A stretch of DNA of 22,495 bases from Plakobranchus ocellatus (lineage: Eukaryota; Mollusca; Gastropoda; Plakobranchidae): contig BLXT01008384.1 of NCBI GenBank assembly GCA_019648995.1, positions 1,299,483 through 1,321,977 of the forward strand. The letters are read 5' to 3'. The notes under the pieces were generated by a model. It worked only from the letters and a program-made list of their open reading frames with translations. It was not told where the DNA came from and ran no database searches. The position numbers were made by a program, and so were the translations under genes. This document shows positions 11,165-20,657 of this stretch, in pieces. How positions within the stretch are numbered: position 1 is the stretch's first letter; the number at the start of each line of letters is the position of its first letter.

Positions 11165-11364
11165 TTCCTTTCTTAGATTTATAACTTAGAATTAAAAAAA
11201 AAAAACCCCAAAAAAACATTTACATTTTTAAGTGGAGAGTGAATTTTTTTTCTTAAAATTTACTAGGGGAAACTAAATATTTTTTTCCTTCTCTCCTTTA
11301 GTTTGAAGAGATAAAGTCTTTCAAAATCACATTCCAACAAGTTATTCCTTAGCAAAGAACAGTT

Positions 11365-11370
11365 TTTATT
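11365..11370 (-). terminator. Candidate poly(A) signal for exon B
   Basis: AATAAA on the minus strand lies 20 bases after the exon B TGA. About 25-50 bases further, the transcript strand reads TTGTTGGAATGTGATTTTG, a GU-rich stretch of the kind found downstream of cleavage sites. This would give a 3' UTR of roughly 40 bases, unusually short for a signalling kinase. A second AATAAA at 11143-11138 (inside the MITE) is an alternative, with a 3' UTR of about 260 bases. The choice cannot be made from sequence alone. Confidence 0.35.
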
Positions 11371-11389
11371 GTTAATTTTTTTTTTCACA

Positions 11390-11650
11390 TCAAAACATGA
11401 GCTCGCTCTGTGCAAGGCCAGTTGCCGAGGTGCTCAAATAGCTGGAATGATTGTAACTGCCGCGGCTTCCACCCTGGTAGGAGAACTGTTCAAAATGTGG
11501 CAGCTGGCCATCCTCAGAGATTGGATCGAGACGGCCGCCCATGTGGTGGGAGCTGCCGGGGGTGAAATGCAGCGACTCCTGAGCAAATTCCTCTGGGATG
11601 TATTTGGTGTCCCACTCACTCTCAACCTCGGGCTTCCATGGAGGAGGAAT
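11390..11650 (-). CDS. Akt: Akt alternative terminal coding exon B (diverged AGC tail, hydrophobic motif, stop)
   Basis: This is a second complete AKT C-terminal tail exon, 86 codons plus TGA, about 7.3 kb downstream of exon A in transcript direction. It starts directly after a strong acceptor (CATTTTTCCAG, 11661-11651) in the same phase 0. Over the first 31 residues it matches exon A at 16 positions: PPxKP, SE, DT, Y, F, ES and the turn-motif TP (Thr30). The motif PHFEQFSY is identical, with the phosphorylatable Ser at residue 57, and GSRGS follows in both. Differences are concentrated: Trp5 for Phe, Trp13 for Thr, KYIP for RYFD at 16-19, and TPG for TPP after the turn motif. The tail then runs through a Ser/Thr-rich stretch (SSYLSTSATG) to SELMF; a Ser/Thr-rich end is also seen in insect Akt. 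The exon is open throughout and GC-rich, so it looks functional. It most likely makes an alternative isoform of the same kinase; a tail exon of a separate Akt copy is less likely. Confidence 0.9.
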   Translation of the reverse strand: MPPPWKPEVESEWDTKYIPEEFAQESLHFTPGSSHHMGGRLDPISEDGQLPHFEQFSYQGGSRGSYNHSSYLSTSATGLAQSELMF

Positions 11651-14600
11651 CTGGAAAAATGAATTGGATAGATGGATCGGTAGGGACATGCAAAAAATTA
11701 CAGGGTAATGCACCTGTGCTTGGGGAGACACTAAAAGAAATGGAGCAAAGAGCAAAAGCAGACTTTTTTTTCTTTCTAATTCACAAGGCCTAATGAAATT
11801 GAAAGATTGAAAAAAAAAAAAAATTGAAGTCAGGAATTCTATGCCTAAGCACACTTGTTGTTAAGGAAAGCATTTGATCCATTGACACTATGGAACATCC
11901 GAATACAAAAAAATCAATACTTGAAGATTGGGCATCTTGTGAAATTTCAAATCTCATCTATGCCCTGTTCCCCGGACCTAAAAACACACCAAATAAATAC
12001 AACTGATGCAGAACAGGGAGTGAATTTCAATCAAACCTTTCTAACTTTTTCTAAAGATTCTAAAGGGGTTTCATTTTGTCAGGGATTAAAAGAATGACTG
12101 ACAATGCCTTCAAAGACAGTAAATTTAAGAATGATATAATGAGAAACACCAAAAATGAAAAATGAATTAATATGAGGCCAAGTGTATATATATTATCTTA
12201 AACACTTCATTAAGTTTAAGAGGGTTTATAAAGCAGCTTGAAGAACTCTTTATCAGTAATCTAAACATAATACTAGCCCGTTTTATGATCCATTTTTTTA
12301 GAACTGTACTCCTGTGACAAAATACCATATAATGAATTAGGTTCACAGAATTAATAGTATGGTAATAATGGTACATGTGATGGTAAAAATCGAATACTTT
12401 TCAATTATTCTTAAGATTATTTTGTCTGCAAAAATAATTTTTTGAAGCATACTGAGGCTGTTTCATAAAAATCCTGATTTATTTGTGGGTTTGCAAATGA
12501 AGTTTGTACTATTCATTTAGGTCAACACGTAAAAGAATTTACGTAACATCTCAACCCAATTTTTAGTCTCTATCACTTTAAAGTTAGCCCCTCTAACCGC
12601 ATCACCTTTGATTTATAATTAGGCAAAAGCTTTTTCACCTTTCAATTTCTAAACCCATCATTTTTTTCCATGAATAGATTATTATAAACTCTAAAATGCA
12701 TGCAATAAGAATCTCTCCTTTAGGTTTTTTTTTGTAAAAGATGCATTCAATAAAGCTGATATACTGTACACCATTTATATCAAAACCACTTTTATCAATA
12801 TTTTGCTTATGAATAACTACATAAATATTATTTCTCAATATAAGTTATTTATTTTTACATCTACATACTTTCTGTAGGACTTTCCAATACAGATTTTTTG
12901 TCGCGGCCTAGGTACTTTATTAGACTCTATAATGAGCAATTTCATGCAAACCTTTCCTCAACACTTTACTTTCGTCAACATTATTAGGTTTTTAATTAAA
13001 CAGAAAAAAACTACACATGTGAGTCTACTTATATTTTAACAGTGAGAAAAGGCATAAGAATGGCAGTGCAGTGGATAGAAGAGTTAAAAAAGAGCTTTAA
13101 ATACGAATTGTTTCTTTGGCTTTATCCTTAGCTCTACTTGAATTAACTTTTATCTTGTACATAAACATAACAGCGATAGTCTTCATAGTATTGACATCAT
13201 TATCCCTTTTTTTTAGCACTGTAACTGACTTTGGTGCCAAGAAAATTGAACTTCAGTTACATGCTTTTTGACTTATCAAGATCAGGAGCTTGAAATTATT
13301 ATTTCACTGTATTTCATATTCTTTTAAAATGTAACATCACGACTACAATGGTACAAGTAGTGGTAGAATTAACAGATATACAGAGATACAATTAAGAAAG
13401 TTCTGAAAAAAAAAAATGATTAAAACTGAAAACAAAGAAAAATTATAGTTTGAGAAAATCTGGAGACCTGCTGAGGGCTGGTGAAGTCTATGACATGATA
13501 AAACTACTGATTAATATGATGCTTAAGCTAGAACAGCGGCATCTCTGCATTACCCTTTTCCAAAATTCATCTAGGCATTTCATTCTTTCAGTATATTCAA
13601 TTGACTAGTATCAACTCCAATATAATTCAATGTGTGCTATTTTTTTCTTAATGCAGAGTGCATGCTTGTGATTGCTTGTCTATTTCCATTAAAATCTTTT
13701 TTTTCCATAATCTTATCTAGACTGTGTAAGTTGTTGAGACAATTTCCTTCTTCCAGCCGTATACATTTATTTTAAACCACAGACACTTTATGAACACTTC
13801 AATTAAAAAGAAGCCTTTTATGTTTTTTCAGGGCATGGAAATTTATTGATTCCATATGATACAAGTAACGATGGGCAAGAGACATGACAAGTTTTCAAAA
13901 AAAATGCACGCACTTCTCTCCTCCCTGCACCATATTTTGTGACAAACATTTGTGGAAAAAAGTACAGCAAAACTAGCCATAATAATACTTTAGTATTGGC
14001 AATGAATGAACACATAGTATTAGACAAGAAAAAATCTTTAGATCTTACGAGAAGACAACTGAGCTGAGAGTTGTGAGGCTGCAAACTATCACCAATAACT
14101 ATCTCCCACATCCATTAAGTTTACTCAGGGACTTCATTCTTGATATGCACACAACTTCTATTTTTTTTTCAGGGCAAAAAACAAGAACAAAGAGAGGGAA
14201 AAAAAAAGGTCTTCAAAGCCTTTACTATCTAACGAGTGTGTGACCCTACAAAAGTATTATTGCCTTTTCATGACAGGAGGTAGAAGGCTGATATTGCAGT
14301 GTATAATTATAAAAATGCATTGAGCTTGACAAATCCTTCATATTTCAAGCATCGCACCTTGTAAACCAGAGAAAATGTCAACTGCTTTACACATCTTTCA
14401 CAAAATCTACATGTGCGTAGGCTGTGATAAATCTACATGCAAAAACACTGTGAAAATTTGTGTTATATTGTAAAATAACAAAATTGTAGAAAGAAAGAAA
14501 AAAAAAAAGACTGTTTTAAAATGTATGTCACAAGAATTGTTAGTAGAAAATATCACAAGATGACATGATTCTAAAAAATAAATGAGAACAAAATTATTAA

Positions 14601-15015
14601 TAAACACACACAAACACACACACGTTTCAGAAACGCACTAATTTTTTTTTTTTGGATTGATGCACTATTAAGTTTCAAATACACATAGCTAAATATTTTA
14701 AAAGCAAGGAAAAGTGAATGAATAAATGCAATTAATTTACAGCTATAGAAGCAAGAACACAAAAACTTTATTTTTCTTTCATGCCATAAAGTGATCCATT
14801 AAATAATTTCAAAATTAATGTATTTGCCAAACCTGTGTGTGCACAAATGAATCAAAGCGCAGAAGAAATGTTAGAAAATTTTTATGTAAAAGCATATCCC
14901 ATTAGTTAACTGACCGCATTGGCTGAACACCAAGAAGTTAAGAGAGCCAAAAATGGCCTACATTTTTTGCAAACAGTCAGGTGAAATTTTAAAGAAATAT
15001 AAACTCATATGTGTT

Positions 15016-15038
15016 TGTGTGTGCATGCACACACACAA
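15016..15038. repeat. TG/CA palindrome
   Basis: A TG run meets a CA run around GCATGC, forming a self-complementary sequence (TGTGTGTGCATGCACACACA). Alternating purine-pyrimidine sequence of this kind can adopt cruciform or Z-DNA forms. Confidence 0.65.
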
Positions 15039-16654
15039 AAAGCACTTGCTGCTGTAAGATTACGCTTCATTTTTTAACATTTTGCTTACAAAATTTCGAA
15101 GTTTGAAAACATTTAAAAGTTAATTTTTTTTCTTCTTGCAACTGCCGAGTAAATCATAAACTATAGTCAACAACGTATATATCTACATGTGATTTTTCAA
15201 GATGATTCCAATACCAGCAGTCACCAAACCTAATTTCATTCTTAAGTCCTTGAGTAGAGACATTGCTGAAATACTGCAGTTCATTCAGAAGAATAAAATC
15301 AGCTGAAAGCATAGAGACTGCCTTTAATTTGCACATTGCTCAATTCAAACCTTTTCTTATCTTAACAGCAAAGCAATAAACACTATTTTTCATTAAATTA
15401 CTTCTTTGGTATAAGATTTTAGCAAGTCTTGTTTTTATCTACCATTGCTTATTATTTGATACCATCATTAAACAAAATTAAAACGCTCTGTATGAAAGGA
15501 TAAATAAAAAAAAAATTAGAGCATGTACAACTATTTAATATTTCATGCACTCAACCAGCCTTACAGCAAAACAGATGAAATTGTAAACATTTCCACAAAA
15601 TCTGATTAATTTCATTACAAATTGTGTTAAGAATTGCATTAATTTATCCATAATTGCTTTTTTTTTTTTCTCTCAAAACCTGTTATGTAAAAAAGTATGT
15701 CCCAAAAAATTGTAATCATCAATTTTTATCCATGATATAATTCAGCATTGTCTTGAAATTGTAATTAGTAATCACCGCAATCACAAAAAGATTACAAAAT
15801 GAAAGCTTATTTGAGTTTGTCAAAACATAGGCTGTCATCATAGTTACGGGCGAAAGATTTTCTACAGGCCCTATTTGAAAAAATCGAACTCATCAATACA
15901 TAAATTTTGATTTTGTAAGTGTAATGGCATATGATGTACTTCTTTATGTTTAAAACAAATCAGTATTGGATGCATTCTTGCTGTCTAAATTCACCAAAAT
16001 AAGTTTTGCACATAACTATGATGACAAAATCACCAAAAAGTGGTCACCCATGAAAAAAATTAAGCTTATTCACCACCAAGTGAAGAGACGAAGATCTTTT
16101 TTTTTTAATGGATCTACTCCGGCTATCCAACTCTTCATGAATTTAACCTCACCCATACTCAATTGCGCTTTTCTATTTTGTAACTGGAGATTATTTTTTT
16201 TCAAAATGCAGTAAAAAGACTGACACAATTTTGGGGTCCACTTTTTTTGGCAATTTCTCATATGATAAACTTGAAACCATTCATATTCATTAGGCAACGT
16301 CATTAATTGATAACATTTGGGGAAAAAAGATCAAGCATTGTGCAATAGAGGTAGCAAGAAGCTTTTGACAAATTGCGATCAACAACAAACAGATTTTTAA
16401 AAAATCATGTTAAATATAATTCTTTGATTTAGTGATTCATAAAGATAACAAATTTGATGCTATGAAGGAGAACATCCCATAGATTATGTTTGATCTCATT
16501 GCATCGCTGTGCTCGTTAAACTATTACACTTTATGACTAACTCAGATATGATAATTTCTGAGATTTATTTCCCCTTTATGGAAAAAAAAAAGGCAAAATG
16601 CACACACAAATATTAATTGTGGAAAAATAAAACAATCAAGGAAGAAACTGTTAA

Positions 16655-16800
16655 TGAGGTGAAGAGATAAGGAGGAGCACAAGATGATGTAATGTAAAAA
16701 AAGGAAGAAAAAAAAATTGGAGAAAGTAAGAAGAAAAAGAGAGAGAGAAAAAAAAAAAGACAAAAAAGAGGAGAGGCAGACACAGAAGATAAGGGGGATA
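16655..16800. repeat. Polypurine tract (polypyrimidine on Akt transcript)
   Basis: About 145 bases consisting mostly of A and G on the plus strand, including GA-repeat runs. In the Akt pre-mRNA this is a long U/C-rich tract between exon A and exon B, about 5 kb before exon B. Such tracts can bind PTB-like proteins or form triplex structures. A role is speculative. Confidence 0.7.
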
Positions 16801-18245
16801 TGGAGGATACAAATGTGCAGGACTGTAGCTTAAGAAAAATTTTTCTAATGTATTTACAAAAAGCTTCTACATGATTAACTTATATAATTGAAAATCATGG
16901 GCCAAAAGGTGTTTTAAAAAAATGGCTTTTAGTGACACACAGCAAGCAAAACCTAACAACCACATAAATGAGCTGTTTTAGAATGGAACTAAGTTATGGC
17001 AAATCTACAGTATCTACAATCATAAGTAATATAAGACATGCCGTCATTTAAATCAAGCAGAAGCAGCTTTACACTATTGCTAGCTCTGAAATGATTTTAA
17101 TGGACATACGCTGGCAAAATACAGAATACAAATGAGGTATTCATATGTATATAATATATATTTATGAGTAAAAAGTGTCAGAAATAAAAATGAATGACTC
17201 TAAGGGGAAAAAGGGAAAGCTGCAAACACAAGTCAATGAAAAAGAGACATTAAGCTTAAGAGCATAAACTATCCAATAATAATGATCACAATTGAAAAAA
17301 CATCACAAGAGGTAGCCCAAAAAAAACATACTGATTCATCAATACAAAAAAAAACAAACCAGAGAACAAAGTTAATATTCATCTGGAAAAGGGGGAAGGA
17401 ACAAAAGGAACAAAATTTTACAGGATACAAAAAGGATAAAAAGTTACATCTAAACTATCCATCATAATGTACGACACTGATCAGTAAAAATTAGACGAAA
17501 GTTCAAGCATAGAATAAAATATAAAGACCTCTGAACTTGTGTCTACAAAATTTGAGTGGGATTATCAAACTTTCGAGATTACACTTAATCTTTTCATTGT
17601 AAACTCGACGCAAAATCAAGCACTGATTGGTACCAAAAAAATATCAACAAAATGGGCCAAACTTTTGTAACTTCGTTAAGCTGAATACAGTCTTCTCCCA
17701 AAGAAAATAGATGCTAAAAACATACTCAAAATCTTACTATTTAAAAAGTAAAAATGGGAAACGCTTAAACAAACAATTTTTTTCTCGCCAAGCTAACTAC
17801 CCCAAAGCTGGAGAATTATGCGCTCTCTTTGATCAACAAATTTAGGAGGTAACAAAACTCCACAAAACTTTCCTCAACACACAAATTGCTCAAAATTAAC
17901 CACTCTTCAAACAGAAAGATATCTTAAAGATTGTTTTACCCGTCACTTTATAGGTCAAATAATGCCTCACTATATTTCACCTAAGTGTCTTCAAATTTCA
18001 TGATGCTAACAGACATTGAAAAAACAAACAAACCAGCAACCAAATAAGTCTGGTGTAAACACTGAGATATGAAAAATGGGATTCAACCTTTGTGTGGGTG
18101 GAGAAGACTACACAGTTGAGAATGAGCATAGCTCGTAATAGTGTAAAATTAGAAAAAGAAAATTTGGAAGTATTAAAGAATTTCAGTAAAATGTTATCAT
18201 ATAAAACAGCAGATAATAATTAAGACATAAAACCGTCAGAGACCT

Positions 18246-18294
18246 CATGTTATAGCCATCTTATAGACATCTAATTAGATGGCTAAAAAACATG
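18246..18294. repeat. Imperfect hairpin
   Basis: Arms CATGTT plus TAGCCATCT (18246-18261) and AGATGGCTA plus AACATG (18277-18294) are reverse complements with small gaps, around a 15-base loop. It would form a stem of about 15 bp in the possible 3' UTR of exon A transcripts. Confidence 0.5.
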
Positions 18295-18671
18295 TCTAAA
18301 CTCATACAATATAGTGCTCCCATAAATCCAGTCGCAATAACATTGTATTCATAAAAATGAAAAAAATTTCAAGGTTTCTAATTTGGAAAAAAAAGGTTTC
18401 TGGTCATGGTAAGACCAAATATACTGTATTTAAGCATTCTCCCCAACCAACCGACGAAGAAAAAATTCTGACAAATTGCAATGCAAATCAAAAGAGCCCA
18501 AATAAGGCTGAATGTACGCATTACACCGTGGTAAAAAAAAAACCTGGCTGAACAAAACAACTAGCTGGCAAACTAGAAAAAAATAGTTTATAACCAGCCT
18601 TTCAATTTGAGCTCGATTAAAAAACTCTTTTAAACCCAAATAATGATATGGACAGACCTACAGGCAATGAA

Positions 18672-18677
18672 TTTAAT
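18672..18677 (-). terminator. Weak candidate poly(A) signal for exon A
   Basis: If exon A is terminal, a cleavage site is needed below 18959. On the minus strand no AATAAA was found until 16569-16564, about 2.4 kb away. The variants ATTAAA (18677-18672, about 280 bases after the stop) and TATAAA (18592-18587) are nearer. All are plausible and none is decisive. Confidence 0.15.
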
Positions 18678-18958
18678 AAAACAATGCATATCAAAAATAG
18701 GGAATTGAGACAAAGCTTATGTTAACGAGATAAATATTTTCATACATTCAAAACTCGTAGCAATTAATAAACAGGTGATTCTCCAAATCCTAAATCAAAC
18801 ATCCTATTGCCATGTGTATATATATATGAGAGGGAGGGGGCATAGATGTCAATGGCTTGAATACACCTTTAGCTGCAGCAAGCCTGTAACTTGCAATAGG
18901 AAAAAGAAACAACATGAGGCTGCAAGAACAACAACAATAGAAAACATTAACAGATAAG

Positions 18959-19201
18959 CTAAACATTCCAGGTGGTCTCAAAGCTCATGCGGTTGCTGCC
19001 TGCCAAAGAGCCTCGGCTGCCATGGTAGGAGAACTGCTCAAAATGGGGCAACGCTTCCATCTCTTCCGTGATGGGCACAAGAGGCTGGTGCTGTGCCCCA
19101 CCCACCGGTGGTGTGACAGTAACTGACTCTGCTGTAAACACCTCGTCAAAATAGCGAGTATCTGTCTCGGATGTCACTTGGGGCTTGAATGGGGGCACCA
19201 A
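18959..19201 (-). CDS. Akt: Akt terminal coding exon A (canonical AGC tail, hydrophobic motif, stop)
   Basis: This is the last coding exon of a protein kinase B/AKT gene, 80 codons plus TAG. AKT is the PI3K-activated Ser/Thr kinase of insulin and growth signalling; the kinase domain lies in exons outside the window. The exon follows an AG at 19203-19202 and starts in phase 0 with TTG (Leu), so it has no start codon of its own. Residues 2-7 read VPPFKP and the stretch to about residue 20 ([13 protein letters not shown]) is the deeply conserved AKT tail. Thr30 in TVTPP is the turn-motif site (human AKT1 T450). Ser58 in HFEQFSY is the hydrophobic-motif site (human S473), the mTORC2 target. A 21-residue extension follows, ending TTWNV. 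GC content is far above the flanks. The acceptor is poor: the bases before AG are CA- and A-rich, not pyrimidine-rich. AKT identity is very likely; its use as a terminal exon is inferred from the in-frame stop. Confidence 0.93.
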   Translation of the reverse strand: MVPPFKPQVTSETDTRYFDEVFTAESVTVTPPVGGAQHQPLVPITEEMEALPHFEQFSYHGSRGSLAGSNRMSFETTWNV

Positions 19202-19206
19202 CTAAT

Positions 19207-19224
19207 TTTGTGTGTGCATGTGTG
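19207..19224 (-). promoter_or_regulatory. CA-rich tract next to exon A splice acceptor
   Basis: On the transcript strand the bases just before the exon A acceptor read CACACATGCACACACAAAA, ending 4 bases before the AG. This replaces the usual polypyrimidine tract. CA-rich intronic elements beside weak splice sites are known binding sites for hnRNP L-type regulators in animals. A regulatory role here is inferred. Confidence 0.35.
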
Positions 19225-19285
19225 CCAAGTTTTAAAGTTTTTGTTGCAAGCATTCAGCATAGCCAAAAACAAGCCAATGATTTTT

Positions 19286-19299
19286 CCCCCCCCCCCCCC
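19286..19299 (-). repeat. Homopolymer C14 (G14 on the Akt transcript)
   Basis: Fourteen consecutive C on the plus strand, giving G14 in the Akt pre-mRNA about 85 bases upstream of the exon A acceptor. Intronic G-runs can bind hnRNP H/F proteins and affect nearby exon choice. It may equally be a neutral length-variable homopolymer. Confidence 0.8.
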
Positions 19300-20335
19300 G
19301 CAAGTATAGTTTGTTTGGCAATCATGAGCATGAGTTAAAAGAGATGGGTAAATTTTAAGCCCAAATTTTAGAGTGAATTGAGAGGCGAGTATTACAATTT
19401 GATTGTGTGAAAAATGAACATGAACATTCAAATATATCATTGGAAGTTCCATTACACACAGAGGGAAGTCATTAAGGTCAAAACAATTCCAAGTTCACAG
19501 CATAAGTAGTCAATGAGTCCATGGTTAAAAACAAAACCAACAATCAAATCCGCAGGTTGGGCCCACAGGTAATTGGAGATTGGAGCATGGAAGTCAATCC
19601 ACAAAGCAGTCCCATGGATTTTGAGAAGATGAGGAGTGCAGAGCATCACGAGGGCCATGATTTGATGAGAGCAGGGTGGTTCCAGTGATGAATGTGTGGA
19701 GAGCACAGGAAGATCCAGTAAGAGACAACAGCGGGCAACAGAATGAGAAACATATTGTTAGTGAACGGGTGAGTGTGAGAGCAAATAAAAAAAACCATTA
19801 AAAACCAATATCTGGATTGTGACATTAGTATGCAGAATTTTTTTTTTCCTTTCAAATCTGACTTTTCCAACACACTACAAGCTTGATTATGAGAAGCAAA
19901 GGAAGGCCAAAATCAACAAACAATAAAAAGCTAAACCATCTTAACTATTCCTGTTGCTAACAGAAGTATAAAAAAAGCTAAAGAACATTAGACTCCTACC
20001 CTTCACTGCTCCTTAATTTTAAGTTCCAATTTCAGAAAATACATCAGTTTTCATGCATCATAACTTTTAACTTTTAAATTCATGTCTTTTTTCCCTGTAA
20101 CCACACAGTAGATAATTAAATGATGCCATAAGCAGAAACAAAAACTTCTTGTTTTATATTTATATGCCATAAAAAAGGGCCTTAAAAAATGTTAGAAAAA
20201 CTTTGTCTTCACTTGAATAAAATCATACAAATGCACTTAAAACTTTTTTTAGGTTAATATTCTCAACACAATAATACTAATACAAATGATGAAGACATCA
20301 ACAACAACAATGAAAACAGTAACCTAAAAAAAAGT

Positions 20336-20400
20336 GATTCTAATAATAAACAAAATAATAATAATGATTAAAGTAATAATAATAATAACAATAACAACAT
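20336..20400. repeat. AAT/AAC-rich simple repeat
   Basis: Degenerate runs of AAT, TAA and AAC trinucleotides in the Akt upstream intron, about 70 bases before the SINE at 20480. Confidence 0.7.
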
Positions 20401-20467
20401 AACGGAAATTTGCCAGCTATTACCACCCTTTTTTTTCTTACACTGTTACAAAATCACAACAACGACT

Positions 20468-20479
20468 ATTTTATCAAGA
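20468..20479. repeat. Target-site duplication, left copy of SINE at 20480
   Basis: ATTTTATCAAGA, perfectly repeated at 20646-20657, bounds the SINE on its A-rich-tail side. Confidence 0.8.
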
Positions 20480-20645
20480 TTGGTTTCTTTCTTTTTTTCG
20501 TATATAGCCAGTCGACAACAACGGATCTTAGGCTTTAAGGCCCTCCATCAGGCCGGGGCGCCGATGGCGGGGCTTGAACCCGCAACAGAAGGGTCCCTGC
20601 AGATTTCAGGGCGGAGTCACTAGCAACTGTGCCACCTACGCCCTG
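20480..20645 (-). mobile_element. Complete tRNA-derived SINE
   Basis: Flanked by a perfect 12-bp direct repeat ATTTTATCAAGA (20468-20479 and 20646-20657). On the minus strand the head folds like a tRNA. It opens with GGGCG, which can pair with a later CGCCC. An A-box-like TGGCACAGTTGCTAG lies at 20634-20620. An anticodon-like stem CCCTG/CAGGG encloses a 7-base loop. A perfect T arm, GCGGG-TTCAAGC-CCCGC, lies at 20583-20567 and contains the B box GGTTCAAGCCC. The loop lacks the usual T before the anticodon and the variable region is long, so this is a SINE head, not a functional tRNA gene. A short body and an A-rich tail (AAAAAAAGAAAGAAACC) follow. Pol III transcription from the internal A and B boxes would be antisense to window coordinates and in the same sense as Akt. 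Confidence 0.85.
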
Positions 20646-20657
20646 ATTTTATCAAGA
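20646..20657. repeat. Target-site duplication, right copy of SINE at 20480
   Basis: Perfect repeat of 20468-20479, directly next to the tRNA-like 5' end of the element. Confidence 0.8.

Larger units (their letters stand above)
11651..18958 (-). other. Akt: Akt intron between tail exons (includes exon A 3' UTR when A is used)
   Basis: This 7.3-kb AT-rich stretch separates the two Akt tail exons. No other segment resembling an AKT tail (PPxKP, turn motif or FxxFSY) was found in it, and no exon of another gene. Open frames in it are short, AT-driven and unlike any known protein. It holds long A/T runs, CA/TG tracts near 14603-14624 and 15009-15038, and a polypurine tract at 16655-16800. If exon A is terminal, the right-hand part is its 3' UTR; if exon B is used, the whole stretch is intron. 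Confidence 0.7.

Noticed and set aside
11369-11662. Plus-strand open frame of 97 codons
   Set aside because: It is the antisense shadow of Akt exon B, which has clear AKT motifs on the minus strand.
16070-16303. Overlapping plus and minus frames of about 80 codons
   Set aside because: No recognised motifs and AT-rich composition; a decayed transposon is possible but cannot be supported.
18959-18964. Donor site at the end of exon A (AAT|GTTTAG) that would join exon A to exon B in frame, giving a double tail
   Set aside because: The donor is far from consensus, and a tandem AGC tail makes little structural sense; alternative terminal use is simpler.
19452-19706. Minus-strand 84-codon frame, a possible extra Akt exon
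   Set aside because: No kinase or tail motif and no matching splice-site pair in phase with exon A; treated as intron.
20567-20640. Functional tRNA gene on the minus strand
   Set aside because: The T arm and boxes are good, but the anticodon loop lacks the T before the anticodon and the variable region is odd. A body, A-rich tail and target duplications follow, so it is a SINE head.
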